From CAVVDT01 sp963747005 (GTDB lineage Bacteria > Pseudomonadota > Alphaproteobacteria > Rhizobiales > Aestuariivirgaceae), in contig CAVVDT010000003.1 of the NCBI GenBank assembly GCA_963747005.1, forward strand, positions 563,388-627,387: a stretch of DNA of 64,000 nucleotides, in the 5' to 3' direction. Position 1 is the first letter of the stretch. Each line of letters opens with the position of its first letter. Positions 39,081 through 47,903 of this stretch are shown here, piece by piece. The position numbers and the translations under genes were made by a program. Below the pieces are notes generated by a model. The model was not told the origin of the DNA. It did no database searches and was given only the letters and a program-made list of their open reading frames with translations.

Positions 39081-42065
39081 ATGACACCCGCAACTGCCAA
39101 GCCGAAGACTCGCAAATCCACGCCGGGATCGAAGCCCGATGCAAAAGATGATTTGAAGTCGCTGCCCATAGCGCAGGTGGAAAAGAAACTGGGATCGTCG
39201 CCGGACGGCCTGACGCAAGCCGAAGCGGAAAAGCGGCTGACCCACTATGGGCCCAACGAGATCGAAGAAAAGAAGACCAATGAATTCCTGAAATTTCTCA
39301 AATATTTCTGGGGACCCATCCCGTGGATGATCGAAGTGGCTGTGGTTCTGTCCGGTATCGTCCAGCATTGGCCGGACTTTTTCATCATACTGGTGCTGCT
39401 CTTTGCCAACGCGATGATCGGGTTCTGGGAAGAACACCAGGCCGGAAATGCCATCGATGCCCTTAAGGCGAGGTTGGCGATCAAGGCGCGCGTGAAACGT
39501 GACGGCAAGTGGGTCACGCCGCCAGCGCGCGAACTGGTGCCGGGCGACGCCATACGATTGCGCCTTGGTGACATCGTGCCGGCGGATGCGCGGCTCCTGG
39601 AGGGTGACGAGGTCTCCGTCGATCAGTCGGCGCTGACCGGCGAATCGCTGCCCGCCACGCTCAAGGCTGGCGATGCAGTGTTTTCCGGCTCGATCATCCG
39701 GCGCGGCGAGATTGGCGCGCTCGTGTATGCCACGGGCACCGATACCTATTTCGGCAAGACGGCGGAATTGGTGCAGTCGGCGGCGACGGTCAGCCATTTT
39801 CAGAAGGCCGTTCTGAAGATCGGCAACTATCTGATCATGCTCGCCGTGGTGCTGGTGGCCGTGATTATCGCGGTCGGGATCCTGCGCGGCGCGCCTGTCC
39901 TCACTGTGTTGGAGTTCGCCCTGGTCCTGACGGTAGCTGCCATACCGGTGGCGATGCCGACGGTGCTCTCGGTGACGATGGCGGTCGGCGCGCGCCTGCT
40001 TGCCAAAAAGCAGGCGATAGTGAGCAAGCTGGTCGCCATCGAGGAACTCGCCGGGGTAGACGTGCTGTGCGCCGACAAGACTGGCACCTTGACCCAGAAC
40101 AAGCTCACCCTGGGCGAGCCGTTTTGCCTGGGCAAGGTCACCGCCGGGCAACTCATCCTCGCCGCTGCGCTGGCCTCGCGATCGGAAAATGATGATACCA
40201 TCGATCTCGCGGTGCTGGGCGGCCTGAAGGACAAAGCGGCGTTGAAGCCCTTCCAGGTCACGCATTTCCAGCCCTTCGATCCGGTCCATAAGCGCACCGA
40301 GGCTACCGTCACGGGGCCGGACGGAAAGACCTTCAAGGTGACGAAGGGTGCGCCTCAGGTCATCCAGGCACTGGCGGCCAATGGCGCGGCGGTCAAGGGT
40401 GCCGTCGACAAGGCCGTCGACGATTTCGCCGCGCGCGGATTTCGTGCGCTCGGGGTGGCCCGGGCGGATGGCAGGGGGAAGTGGCAGCTTCTTGGCGTCT
40501 TGCCGCTGTTCGATCCGCCGCGCGACGACGCCAGGGCGACCATCGCCAACGCCCTGAAGATGGGCGTGAAGATCAAGATGGTGACCGGCGACGCATTGGC
40601 GATCGCTCGCGAGATGGCCAAAACGCTCGGCATGGGCACAAACATTCTCGACGGCGCCACCATCGGCGACTCCAAGACCACGGAAACCGCGGCGATGACC
40701 AAGTCCATCGAGGACGCCGACGGTTTTGCGCAAGTTTTTCCCGAGCACAAATTCCACATCGTCGATGTGCTGCAGAAGCACGGCCACACCGTTGGCATGA
40801 CGGGCGACGGGGTGAATGACGCGCCCGCGCTGAAGAAGGCCGACTGCGGCTTCGCCGTCTCGGGGGCGACAGACGCGGCACGTGCGGCGGCCGCCATCGT
40901 GCTGGTGACGCCGGGGTTGTCGGTGATCATCGACGCGATCAAGGAAAGCCGGAAGATCTTCCAGCGCATGAACAGCTACGCGATGTACCGCATCGCCGAG
41001 ACGCTGCGGGTGTTGTTGTTCATGACCCTGGCAATCCTGATCTTCAACTTCTACCCGCTCACGGCGGTGATGATCGTGATGCTGGCGATCCTAAACGATG
41101 GCGCAATCCTGTCCATAGCCTATGACAATGTCCGCTACAAAAACGCGCCCGAAGCCTGGAACATGCAGCTCGTCCTGGGCATTGCCACGGTGCTGGGGCT
41201 GGTCGGTCCCATCGCAGCGTTCGGGCTGTTCTTTCTCGGCGACCACACCTTCCATCTCGGCCATCTGCAACTCCAGACCATGATGTACCTGATGCTGTCG
41301 GTTGCCGGGCATCTGACGATCTTCCAGACCCGGACGCGCGGCCCGTGGTGGTCGACACGCCCGGCCTGGATACTGTTGGCGGCGGTCATCGGGACTCAGG
41401 CCCTGGCAACGCTGGTTGCGGTCTACGGCGCGGGGCTCGTGACACCGCTGGGCTGGAAGTATGCGGGCGTTGTCTGGGGCTACGCCTTTGCCTGGTTCCT
41501 CGTGACCGACCCGATAAAGCTGCTCGCCTATCGGATCCTCGATCCCGTCAAGGCCATAGCCAAAGCGGAAACCAGAATGCCACAAGAGACCAAGGCCACG
41601 CAGAGGCCTGACGCCAAGCCCGAGCCCAAGCCCGATGCAAAGGCCGAGTCGAAGGCCGATGCGAAAGCAGAGCCCGTGGCAGGCCCGAAAGCCGGGCCCA
41701 AGCCAGACGCAAAAGGCAAGCTGAAGTCTGACGTTGCAGCGGAGCCCGAGCCAGCCGCCAAGGCCAAGCCTGAAACCAAACCCGCGCCCGAGGCGCCAGC
41801 CGAGTCCGAGCCCAAAGCCGATGTCGCGTCCCTGTTCGATATGAAGCTGGGTGATGTGCTTCTGGCAGGACTGGCCAAGGACGCCAAGAGCGTTGCGCAA
41901 ATCGTATCGCACGCTGTCGAGGACGCCGACGCGGCGACGAACGATGCCGAGACAACATCGAGCGACAAGCCCGAACCTGAGGCCAAAGCCAACTCCAAAG
42001 CCAAAGCCAAACCCAAACCCAAACATAAAGCCAGGAAGCCGTCGACACCCAAGGCCGCGAAATGA
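39081..42065 (+). CDS. Plasma-membrane H+-exporting P-type ATPase (P3A) with long low-complexity tail
   Basis: 994 aa. Actuator motif LTGESLPAT, phosphorylation site ADKTGTLTQN with Asp near residue 332, and hinge MTGDGVNDAPALKKADCGFA are all present, with ten or so membrane helices. Helix 6 region (LAILNDGAILSIAYD) fits P3A proton pumps, which export H+ at the cost of ATP. From about residue 831 a 160-residue Ala/Lys/Pro/Glu-rich tail follows (KPEPKPDAKAESKADAKAEP and similar), ending in a lysine-rich stretch. Such a tail is unusual and may regulate the pump. PPK2 follows 43 bp downstream. Confidence 0.93.
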   Translation: MTPATAKPKTRKSTPGSKPDAKDDLKSLPIAQVEKKLGSSPDGLTQAEAEKRLTHYGPNEIEEKKTNEFLKFLKYFWGPIPWMIEVAVVLSGIVQHWPDFFIILVLLFANAMIGFWEEHQAGNAIDALKARLAIKARVKRDGKWVTPPARELVPGDAIRLRLGDIVPADARLLEGDEVSVDQSALTGESLPATLKAGDAVFSGSIIRRGEIGALVYATGTDTYFGKTAELVQSAATVSHFQKAVLKIGNYLIMLAVVLVAVIIAVGILRGAPVLTVLEFALVLTVAAIPVAMPTVLSVTMAVGARLLAKKQAIVSKLVAIEELAGVDVLCADKTGTLTQNKLTLGEPFCLGKVTAGQLILAAALASRSENDDTIDLAVLGGLKDKAALKPFQVTHFQPFDPVHKRTEATVTGPDGKTFKVTKGAPQVIQALAANGAAVKGAVDKAVDDFAARGFRALGVARADGRGKWQLLGVLPLFDPPRDDARATIANALKMGVKIKMVTGDALAIAREMAKTLGMGTNILDGATIGDSKTTETAAMTKSIEDADGFAQVFPEHKFHIVDVLQKHGHTVGMTGDGVNDAPALKKADCGFAVSGATDAARAAAAIVLVTPGLSVIIDAIKESRKIFQRMNSYAMYRIAETLRVLLFMTLAILIFNFYPLTAVMIVMLAILNDGAILSIAYDNVRYKNAPEAWNMQLVLGIATVLGLVGPIAAFGLFFLGDHTFHLGHLQLQTMMYLMLSVAGHLTIFQTRTRGPWWSTRPAWILLAAVIGTQALATLVAVYGAGLVTPLGWKYAGVVWGYAFAWFLVTDPIKLLAYRILDPVKAIAKAETRMPQETKATQRPDAKPEPKPDAKAESKADAKAEPVAGPKAGPKPDAKGKLKSDVAAEPEPAAKAKPETKPAPEAPAESEPKADVASLFDMKLGDVLLAGLAKDAKSVAQIVSHAVEDADAATNDAETTSSDKPEPEAKANSKAKAKPKPKHKARKPSTPKAAK

Positions 42066-42108
42066 ACCCGCGCATAATATTCGCGGCACCGAATTTGAAA
42101 GGACGACC

Positions 42109-42978
42109 ATGAAAATCGATACAAAGGACTTTCGCGTCGGTGAGGGCGACAGGGTCGACCTCGGCAAGTGGCCGACGAGTGTCGATCCCGTGTACAAGTC
42201 GAAGAAGCAATACAAGAAGCTGCTGGAAAAGCACGTCGAGAAATTGAGTGAGTTGCAGCGGCTTCACTACGCCTCCAACCGCTATGCCGTGCTGCTGATC
42301 TTCCAGGCGATGGACGCGGCTGGTAAGGATGGCGCCATCAGGCACGTGATGTCAGGGGTCAATCCGCAAGGCTGCCAGGTGTTCAGCTTCAAGCATCCAA
42401 GCCCCACCGAACTGCAGCACGACTTCTTGTGGCGCACCACCCGCGACTTGCCGGAACGCGGCCGCATCGGGATTTTCAACCGATCCTACTACGAGGAGGT
42501 GTTGATCCTTCGGGTGCATCCCGAGATATTGCGCAGCGAAGGGCTCCCGGATGCCTTGCTCGATGAACCCGAGGTCTGGCGTAACCGCTACCGCTCGATC
42601 GTCGATCTCGAGCGACACCTCCACAGCAACGGAACACGCATCATCAAGTTCTTCCTCCCCCTCTCGAAGGATGAACAGCGAAAGCGCTTCCTCGCCCGCA
42701 TCGACGAGCCGGACAAGAACTGGAAATTCAGCATGGCGGATATCGAGGAACGGAAATTCTGGCCGCACTACATGACGGCCTTCGAGGAGTGCCTCGAGGC
42801 GACGAGCACCGGCGATGTACCTTGGTATGTCGTTCCTGCCGACGACAAGGAAAATGCCCGACTGATCGTGTCCCAGATCATCGTCGAAACGTTCGAAGGA
42901 CTGCGGATGTCGTATCCGGAAACGAGCCCGGAACGCCTCAAGGAATTGCAGGAGATACGCAAGAAGCTGGCAAACTGA
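42109..42978 (+). CDS. ppk2: Polyphosphate kinase 2 family protein
   Basis: 289 aa from the ATG at 42109 (AAAGGA upstream). Walker A FQAMDAAGKDG (about residues 65-75), then GVNPQGCQVFSFKHPSPTEL, the lid-type FNRSYYEEVLILRVHPEIL and KFFLPLSKDEQRKRFLARID are typical of PPK2. These enzymes use polyphosphate to phosphorylate nucleoside mono- or diphosphates, or the reverse. Together with the CYTH-CHAD gene this makes a polyphosphate module; next to the proton pump it could regenerate ATP for it under stress, which is inference. Confidence 0.94.
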   Translation: MKIDTKDFRVGEGDRVDLGKWPTSVDPVYKSKKQYKKLLEKHVEKLSELQRLHYASNRYAVLLIFQAMDAAGKDGAIRHVMSGVNPQGCQVFSFKHPSPTELQHDFLWRTTRDLPERGRIGIFNRSYYEEVLILRVHPEILRSEGLPDALLDEPEVWRNRYRSIVDLERHLHSNGTRIIKFFLPLSKDEQRKRFLARIDEPDKNWKFSMADIEERKFWPHYMTAFEECLEATSTGDVPWYVVPADDKENARLIVSQIIVETFEGLRMSYPETSPERLKELQEIRKKLAN

Positions 42979-42984
42979 CACGGT

Positions 42985-43019
42985 GAGTGTGCTGGCGCAT
43001 CAGCGCAAACAGCACACTC
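42985..43019 (+). terminator. Hairpin after ppk2
   Basis: GAGTGTGCTG at 42985-42994 pairs perfectly with CAGCACACTC at 43010-43019, seven bases after the ppk2 stop; the loop GCGCATCAGCGCAAA contains a smaller stem. No T-run, so termination efficiency is uncertain. Confidence 0.5.
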
Positions 43020-43210
43020 TGGAGCCATGATCGCCGTTGCCTTCAAATGGATTCTGAAAGGCCCCCCACCGCCCGCCGGGACAATTACCGCGCAGGGCTC
43101 GCTGGATAATGACGAGGCACCCCTGCGCCCTGACTGAAAGAGACCGCCAGCTTGCGGCGAGCTGCCGGCGCCATGCGTCCACCACCCGGCAGCCATTGCC
43201 GCTCTTGCCG

Positions 43211-44761
43211 TCAGTCCCAGAAGGCCCGGGATTTCCTGAGTTTGCGCCACAAGGCCGTGGTCCCGCTCCACTGCATCTCTGCCCGGGTCTGGCTGGCACC
43301 AATGACCCATCCGATGGGACGCTGCAAACCAGGGTCATGGGCGAACCGCGGATGCGAATTGGCGAACAACTTCTTCATCACGACGACATCGTTCAGGTCG
43401 CCGAAGGCCACTTGCAGATCCTTGAGACATTGCAAGAAGCGTCTTGCTCGCTTTGTCGGGAATAGCGGAGCGAAGAACTCCACCGCGTAACGCAGTTTCT
43501 TGAGTTCCTTGCGCAGCTCATGCCGCTGGGCAGGGGTCAGGTTCGCCAGATGGCGGGCGCGCTTGCCCACCTCCACCCAGCGCCTGGCGAGCGCAGCGCG
43601 CGCCAGCTTCCTGACCGGCGCTTGCATTCTGGCGGCTTGCCCGACATCGGATGTTTTGATCCAGGCGCGCGTTTCGACAAAGCGCACGAGGTCGATCAAC
43701 ATGGCCTGAGTGCGGCCATCGATCAAGATGGCGCGCAGTTGCTCGCGAACCCCTGCTGCTTCACTGCGCAGCGCTTCGGCAAGGAATGGCAATCCGCTCT
43801 CGTCGGGATGGGCTTCAGCTTGCTTCACGACGACAGCGTTGGTTATCGCATCGAGGTCGCGCAGGCGTCCGACCTCGCGCCCGAGCCAGCGGGCCTCGGC
43901 GGTGAGCCGCGCCATCTCGGCGCCGCCCACTACAGGGGTGAACACAGCAAAGGCGCTGCGCAGCCGCCGCAGGCCTACCCGAAGCTGATGTGGCCCTTCC
44001 GGGTCATCCAGTTTCTCGATCACACCTATGTTGGAGGCGATCTGGTCGATACATTCGCGCAAGATGTCGCGCGCCGCCTGCTCGGCGGTCTGCTTTGGGT
44101 GGAGAGCAACGGCGTGGGCGCTTCTGGGTGCGACCGCTACATCGATCCGCCCTTCCCGGGCGAGCATATACCCGCGCGCGCCTTTGGACAGTTTGGAGAA
44201 GGTGAGCCCGCCGTTGGGAAAGATTTCATGGGCGATGTCGAACAGACCCTCCACACGACCATCGAGCAATTCGATCTCAACCTCGCACAGTTCCTGGTGC
44301 CGCTGCGCTGTCCGGATCTCGCCAACGTCCAGTGAGAGCATCGCACGGGTGCCGTCCTCAAGGCATACCTCGCCTCGCGTCCGTTTCATCACCGTCTCGC
44401 AAACGGGTGAGAGAGGCGTGCCGTTCACAAGCTTTGTGATGTGTTCGCGCAGAGACCGGTCCGCAATGGCTTCCAGGTTTGCCATCCCGCCGGGCGCAGG
44501 TATCTCAAACTCCTCGACTTGCGAAAGTCCGCCGTGAATTTGCCCTTTGGTCTTGACCGTTTGAATCCAGCACCGGCCATCGCGCCGCAAACGCAAGACA
44601 ATGCCCGCCTCCCACAGCACATGGTCCGGCGTGTCCAGATAGGTACTCTTGAGCATGCTTGATGTGGGCTGGCCGCTCATCAACTTCGAAATCTGGCCAC
44701 GCGTCCAGAATTGCCTGGCCGTCGGCTCGTCGATGGTGAATTTGAGTTCGATTTCATTCAT
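43211..44761 (-). CDS. CYTH and CHAD domain-containing protein
   Basis: 516 aa. The N-terminal CYTH domain opens with EIELKF (ExExK signature, residues 3-8) and continues STYLDTPDHVLWEAGIVLRL; this fold in some members hydrolyses inorganic triphosphate. The C-terminal CHAD domain (about 225-500) is helical with repeated His/Arg pairs (GPHQLRVGLRRLRSAFAVF, RHELRKELKKLRYAVEFFAP) and is known to bind polyphosphate. It is convergent with ppk2, supporting a role in polyphosphate metabolism or granules. Confidence 0.93.
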   Translation of the reverse strand: MNEIELKFTIDEPTARQFWTRGQISKLMSGQPTSSMLKSTYLDTPDHVLWEAGIVLRLRRDGRCWIQTVKTKGQIHGGLSQVEEFEIPAPGGMANLEAIADRSLREHITKLVNGTPLSPVCETVMKRTRGEVCLEDGTRAMLSLDVGEIRTAQRHQELCEVEIELLDGRVEGLFDIAHEIFPNGGLTFSKLSKGARGYMLAREGRIDVAVAPRSAHAVALHPKQTAEQAARDILRECIDQIASNIGVIEKLDDPEGPHQLRVGLRRLRSAFAVFTPVVGGAEMARLTAEARWLGREVGRLRDLDAITNAVVVKQAEAHPDESGLPFLAEALRSEAAGVREQLRAILIDGRTQAMLIDLVRFVETRAWIKTSDVGQAARMQAPVRKLARAALARRWVEVGKRARHLANLTPAQRHELRKELKKLRYAVEFFAPLFPTKRARRFLQCLKDLQVAFGDLNDVVVMKKLFANSHPRFAHDPGLQRPIGWVIGASQTRAEMQWSGTTALWRKLRKSRAFWD

Positions 44762-44850
44762 GTTGTGCTACCTGCCGCACAGGTGCCGTTCAGGTGAATC
44801 TTATGACCAAGACGCCCGGCGAAAATGGCTAGATCGCCAACCTGGCAATG

Positions 44851-44925
44851 TTATCTCAGCCCGAAGTACCCCAGAACAAAGAGGACGATCACGATTGCTC
44901 CGACGAGCCATATCAGTTTGTTCAC
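44851..44925 (-). CDS. 24-aa single-helix membrane protein
   Basis: GTG start, 24 residues: MNKLIWLVGAIVIVLFVLGY then FGLR. A single membrane helix with a short positive tail. I recall near-identical tiny proteins in rhizobial genomes. GGAG about ten bases upstream. RTGAGCA element copy 10 lies 117 bp upstream. Confidence 0.5.
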   Translation of the reverse strand: MNKLIWLVGAIVIVLFVLGYFGLR

Positions 44926-45041
44926 TTTCGGTTACTCCGTGTTTCCGACACTTGTAGGATCCTTCGAGCGGCGCGCTTGGGCCTTGTCGGTGAAATTGAT
45001 TGCCCTATTCAATCGAAGGTGGGCCCATTACCAAATGAAGG

Positions 45042-45059
45042 TTGTATAGAATTGCTCAT
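45042..45059 (-). promoter_or_regulatory. RTGAGCA element, copy 10
   Basis: Minus strand ATGAGCAATTCTATACAA, the most diverged copy. It opens a 16-residue peptide MSNSIQPSFGNGPTFD (stop at 45009); CAA for CAG is synonymous. Upstream of the 24-aa membrane protein. Confidence 0.4.
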
Positions 45060-45240
45060 GTCTGGGGGGTTAACGTCAGAATTCCACTGGACTTATCAGG
45101 CAAACAGAGCGTGCATGGAGGGGTAGTCGGCGGGATGAAACCTGTCTCCTTGGCCACGGCACCTCTGCACCCCGCCATGTCGCGGGCCTTTGGTGGTGCG
45201 GGCACCGGAATGTCCGATGCCGTAACTGAAGGAGGCAGAG

Positions 45241-45525
45241 ATGACCATTGTGCCGCAGAATTCCGAAGCCGACACAGCGAAATCGCCGACGAATACGAAG
45301 CACACTTCGACAAAAGGTGAGACCAAGACCGAGATGATCCTGAAGCTGCTGCGCCGCAAGGGAGGCACGAGCCTATCTGAGTTGCAGGAGCGCACCGGCT
45401 GGCAAGCTCATAGTGTGCGGGGATTTCTATCGGGAACGTTGAAGAAGAAGAATCTATCGGTGACAAGCGCTGTCACCGAAAAAGGCATCCGCCGCTATCG
45501 GATTGTCGAACAGGCGTCGCAGTGA
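45241..45525 (+). CDS. DUF3489 domain-containing protein
   Basis: 94 aa. The C-terminal part KTEMILKLLRRKGGTSLSEL, TGWQAHSVRGFLSGTLKKK and GIRRYRI is the DUF3489 winged-helix-like pattern. These proteins travel with DUF2924 and large serine recombinases in alphaproteobacterial mobile elements and probably bind DNA. It overlaps or nearly touches the next gene; the three genes form one unit. Confidence 0.9.
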   Translation: MTIVPQNSEADTAKSPTNTKHTSTKGETKTEMILKLLRRKGGTSLSELQERTGWQAHSVRGFLSGTLKKKNLSVTSAVTEKGIRRYRIVEQASQ

Positions 45526-45529
45526 GCAG

Positions 45530-45955
45530 ATGCCTGCGTCGAATGACATTGCGGAGGAGATCGCCCGGCTGGGCGATCTCACGCGTAAAGAACTGATCGA
45601 AAGGTGGATTGGGAGATTCGGCCACGCACCGCCTAAAGGTCTGAGCAAGCGGTTGCTCGAGCTGTCGGCGGCATACGCGCTGCAGGCAATGGCCTTTGGC
45701 GGCCTCAGGCCTGCGTTGCGGAAGGCTCTCGAGGCGGCTATCGATCTGGACGCTGGCCCTGCAAGGCCGGTGGGTGGTCCGGCCGCGATCAGGCCCGGCA
45801 CCCGGTTGGTCCGGGTCTGGAATGGTCGCACGCACCATGTCGAGGTGGCTGAAAACGGGTTCCTGTGGAATGAACAGCATTATCGCTCGCTCAGCGCTGT
45901 TGCCCGGGAGATCACCGGTGCACACTGGTCAGGCCCGAGGTTCTTCGGCCTATGA
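45530..45955 (+). CDS. DUF2924 domain-containing protein
   Basis: 141 aa from the ATG at 45530. EIARLGDLTRKELIERWIGR, PKGLSKRLLELSAAYALQA, GTRLVRVWNGRTHHVEVAEN and YRSLSAVAREITGAHWSGPR are the conserved DUF2924 segments. The family is a standing partner of serine recombinases; its role is unknown, perhaps a recombination directionality or DNA-binding factor. Its end overlaps the recombinase start by four bases. Confidence 0.9.
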   Translation: MPASNDIAEEIARLGDLTRKELIERWIGRFGHAPPKGLSKRLLELSAAYALQAMAFGGLRPALRKALEAAIDLDAGPARPVGGPAAIRPGTRLVRVWNGRTHHVEVAENGFLWNEQHYRSLSAVAREITGAHWSGPRFFGL

Positions 45956-47643
45956 GCAAGATCATATTCCGCTGCGCCATCTACACCCGCAAGTCGACGG
46001 AAGAGGGACTCGAGCAGGAGTTCAACTCCCTCGATGCCCAGCGCGAGGCCTGTGCTGCCTACATTATCTCACAGACAAGCCTCGGCTGGAAAGCCATTAC
46101 CAGACGCTACGACGACGGGGGAATCTCCGGGGGAACCATGGAACGGCCCGCTCTTCAGGATCTTCTGGACGACATCACGTCAGGACGGGTCGACGTGGTG
46201 GTGGTCTACAAGATCGACCGACTGACCCGGTCGCTTATGGACTTTGCCCGCATCGTCGAGGTGTTCGATCGGCATGAGGTGTCCTTCGTTTCGGTCACCC
46301 AGCAGTTCAATACCACGACTTCCATGGGGCGATTGACCCTGAATGTGCTTCTGTCTTTTGCCCAGTTCGAACGCGAGGTGACCGCCGAGCGGATCAGGGA
46401 CAAAATCACCGCCTCCAAGAAGAAGGGGATGTGGATGGGAGGCACAGTGCCTATCGGCTACCGGTCCGAGGACAAGCGTCTTGTCATCGAGCCTGGGGAA
46501 GCTGGAATTGTCCGGCAGTTGTTCCGCCTCTATCTCGAAATCGGATCCGTCCGCAAACTCAAGGAAAGGGTTGATGAACTCGGGCTGAGGACCCCCAAGC
46601 GCCCCTTGCGGAAAGGCAAGCCCGGCGGCGACAGACCGTTTTCTCGCGGGCATCTCTACTGGCTTCTGTCCAATCCGCTCTATGTCGGCGATGTTCGCCA
46701 TGGCGACAAGATCTGGCCGGGTCAGCATGACGCGATCATCGATCGCGAAACCTGGGATGCGGTCCGGAACAGTCTTTCCGACCAGGCGCCGGCGATCAGA
46801 CAGGGCGCCAGGATGGGTCGCAAGAGTTTGCTGGCAGGCCTTCTCTTTGACGAGACCGGGGATCGCCTGTCGCCGTCCCATGCGGTCAAGGATGGTCGGC
46901 GCTACCGCTACTACATTTCCCACCGGCTGATGCAGGCCCGCAAGCGCGATGAGGCGGGCTGGCGGCTGCCGGCGGAAGAACTGGAAGCCACGGTCCTGAC
47001 CGCGCTTGCCGATCTGTTGGGAGACCAGAAACGGCTGATGCAAGCCGTTGGTGTGCAGGGCAGGGATCCTGCGGCCATCCGGCAGGCAATGGATCGTTCG
47101 AGTGGACTTGCTGCTTCCGCAACCGAGCAATCCTCGTCGTGCTACGAGTCTGTCCGGCTGATCGTCAGAAAGATTGTGGTGGCACCGCAACAGCTAACCC
47201 TCATGCTGTCGTACCAGGGCCTCTGCAATGCGCTCGGGATCGCGATTGATGGAGCATCGCAGTCCGCTGACACCGTCATCCATCTTCCCTTCACACTCCG
47301 CCGTCGTGGTGTCGAAGCGCGGTTGGTCATCGGTGGGACGGAACAGCCAACATCGCGCATCGACACCAGGCTGGTGAAAACCATCGCGCAGGCCCATCAC
47401 TGGATGGCCTGCCTCGCCGCGGGCGATTCCTCGGTAATCGAACTCGCCCGCGAGGTCGGACTCGATGATGGCGAAATCAGCCGGGTACTGCCTCTCGCAT
47501 GTCTTGCCCCTGACATCATTGAGGCAATCCTGCGCGGCCGCCAGCCTGTCGAACTGACAGCCAGGCGCCTCAAGCGTCTCAAGCCGCTGCCTCCCTCGTG
47601 GGCCGATCAGCGCAAGCTCCTCGGTTTCGCAGCGGTCGACTGA
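45952..47643 (+). CDS. Large serine recombinase
   Basis: 563 aa. Resolvase domain at 1-160 with catalytic Ser in YTRKSTEEGLEQEFNSLDAQ, YDDGGISGGTMERPALQ and YKIDRLTRSLMDFARIVEVF. A recombinase domain (about 170-300, YRSEDKRLVIEPGEAGIVRQ, LYLEIGSVRKLKERVDELGL) and a zinc-ribbon-like region (GARMGRKSLLAGLLFDETGD) follow, without an obvious Cys set. It integrates or excises DNA by double-strand cleavage with a 5' phosphoserine link. It probably mobilises the DUF3489-DUF2924 cassette. Scars of related genes occur at 4.7 and 23.2 kb. Confidence 0.94.
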   Translation: MSKIIFRCAIYTRKSTEEGLEQEFNSLDAQREACAAYIISQTSLGWKAITRRYDDGGISGGTMERPALQDLLDDITSGRVDVVVVYKIDRLTRSLMDFARIVEVFDRHEVSFVSVTQQFNTTTSMGRLTLNVLLSFAQFEREVTAERIRDKITASKKKGMWMGGTVPIGYRSEDKRLVIEPGEAGIVRQLFRLYLEIGSVRKLKERVDELGLRTPKRPLRKGKPGGDRPFSRGHLYWLLSNPLYVGDVRHGDKIWPGQHDAIIDRETWDAVRNSLSDQAPAIRQGARMGRKSLLAGLLFDETGDRLSPSHAVKDGRRYRYYISHRLMQARKRDEAGWRLPAEELEATVLTALADLLGDQKRLMQAVGVQGRDPAAIRQAMDRSSGLAASATEQSSSCYESVRLIVRKIVVAPQQLTLMLSYQGLCNALGIAIDGASQSADTVIHLPFTLRRRGVEARLVIGGTEQPTSRIDTRLVKTIAQAHHWMACLAAGDSSVIELAREVGLDDGEISRVLPLACLAPDIIEAILRGRQPVELTARRLKRLKPLPPSWADQRKLLGFAAVD

Positions 47644-47849
47644 CTTGAACGAGCACAATACCTTGCATCACGGCGCCAAAGTCTTGGACGCCAGAATTCC
47701 GCAACAGAGACGAAGCGGCATTTCGGGCGACTTCGAGCAGTGGATGGCCGTCTCGCGTCCTGGGTTTCCTGAAAGCACCCTCACAAAACCGGGGAAATTC
47801 GTGTTTTTCTGGAGCGAATCGGAAAAGGTCGGGAGACATGAGGACTGGA

Positions 47850-47903
47850 TGGTGGGCGGCACTGGACTCGAACCAGTGACCCCTGCGATGTGAACACAGT
47901 GCT
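47850..47903 (-). repeat. Left attachment site: 54-bp copy of the tRNA-Val 3' end
   Basis: Identical over 54 bp to 56525-56578, from the CCA end through the T-arm, variable region and anticodon arm of tRNA-Val(CAC). The repeat begins exactly at the CCA terminus, as expected for integration into a tRNA 3' end. It delimits the island 47.9-56.5 kb. Confidence 0.88.

Noticed and set aside
38793..40787. 664-codon open frame on the minus strand opposite the P-type ATPase
   Set aside because: It mirrors the codon structure of the real ATPase gene, has no domain and no ribosome site; a GC-rich shadow frame.
47645..47893. Plus-strand ORF ending in GGTGLEPVTPAM
   Set aside because: The C-terminal peptide is simply the translation of the tRNA-Val att copy, a well-known spurious annotation.
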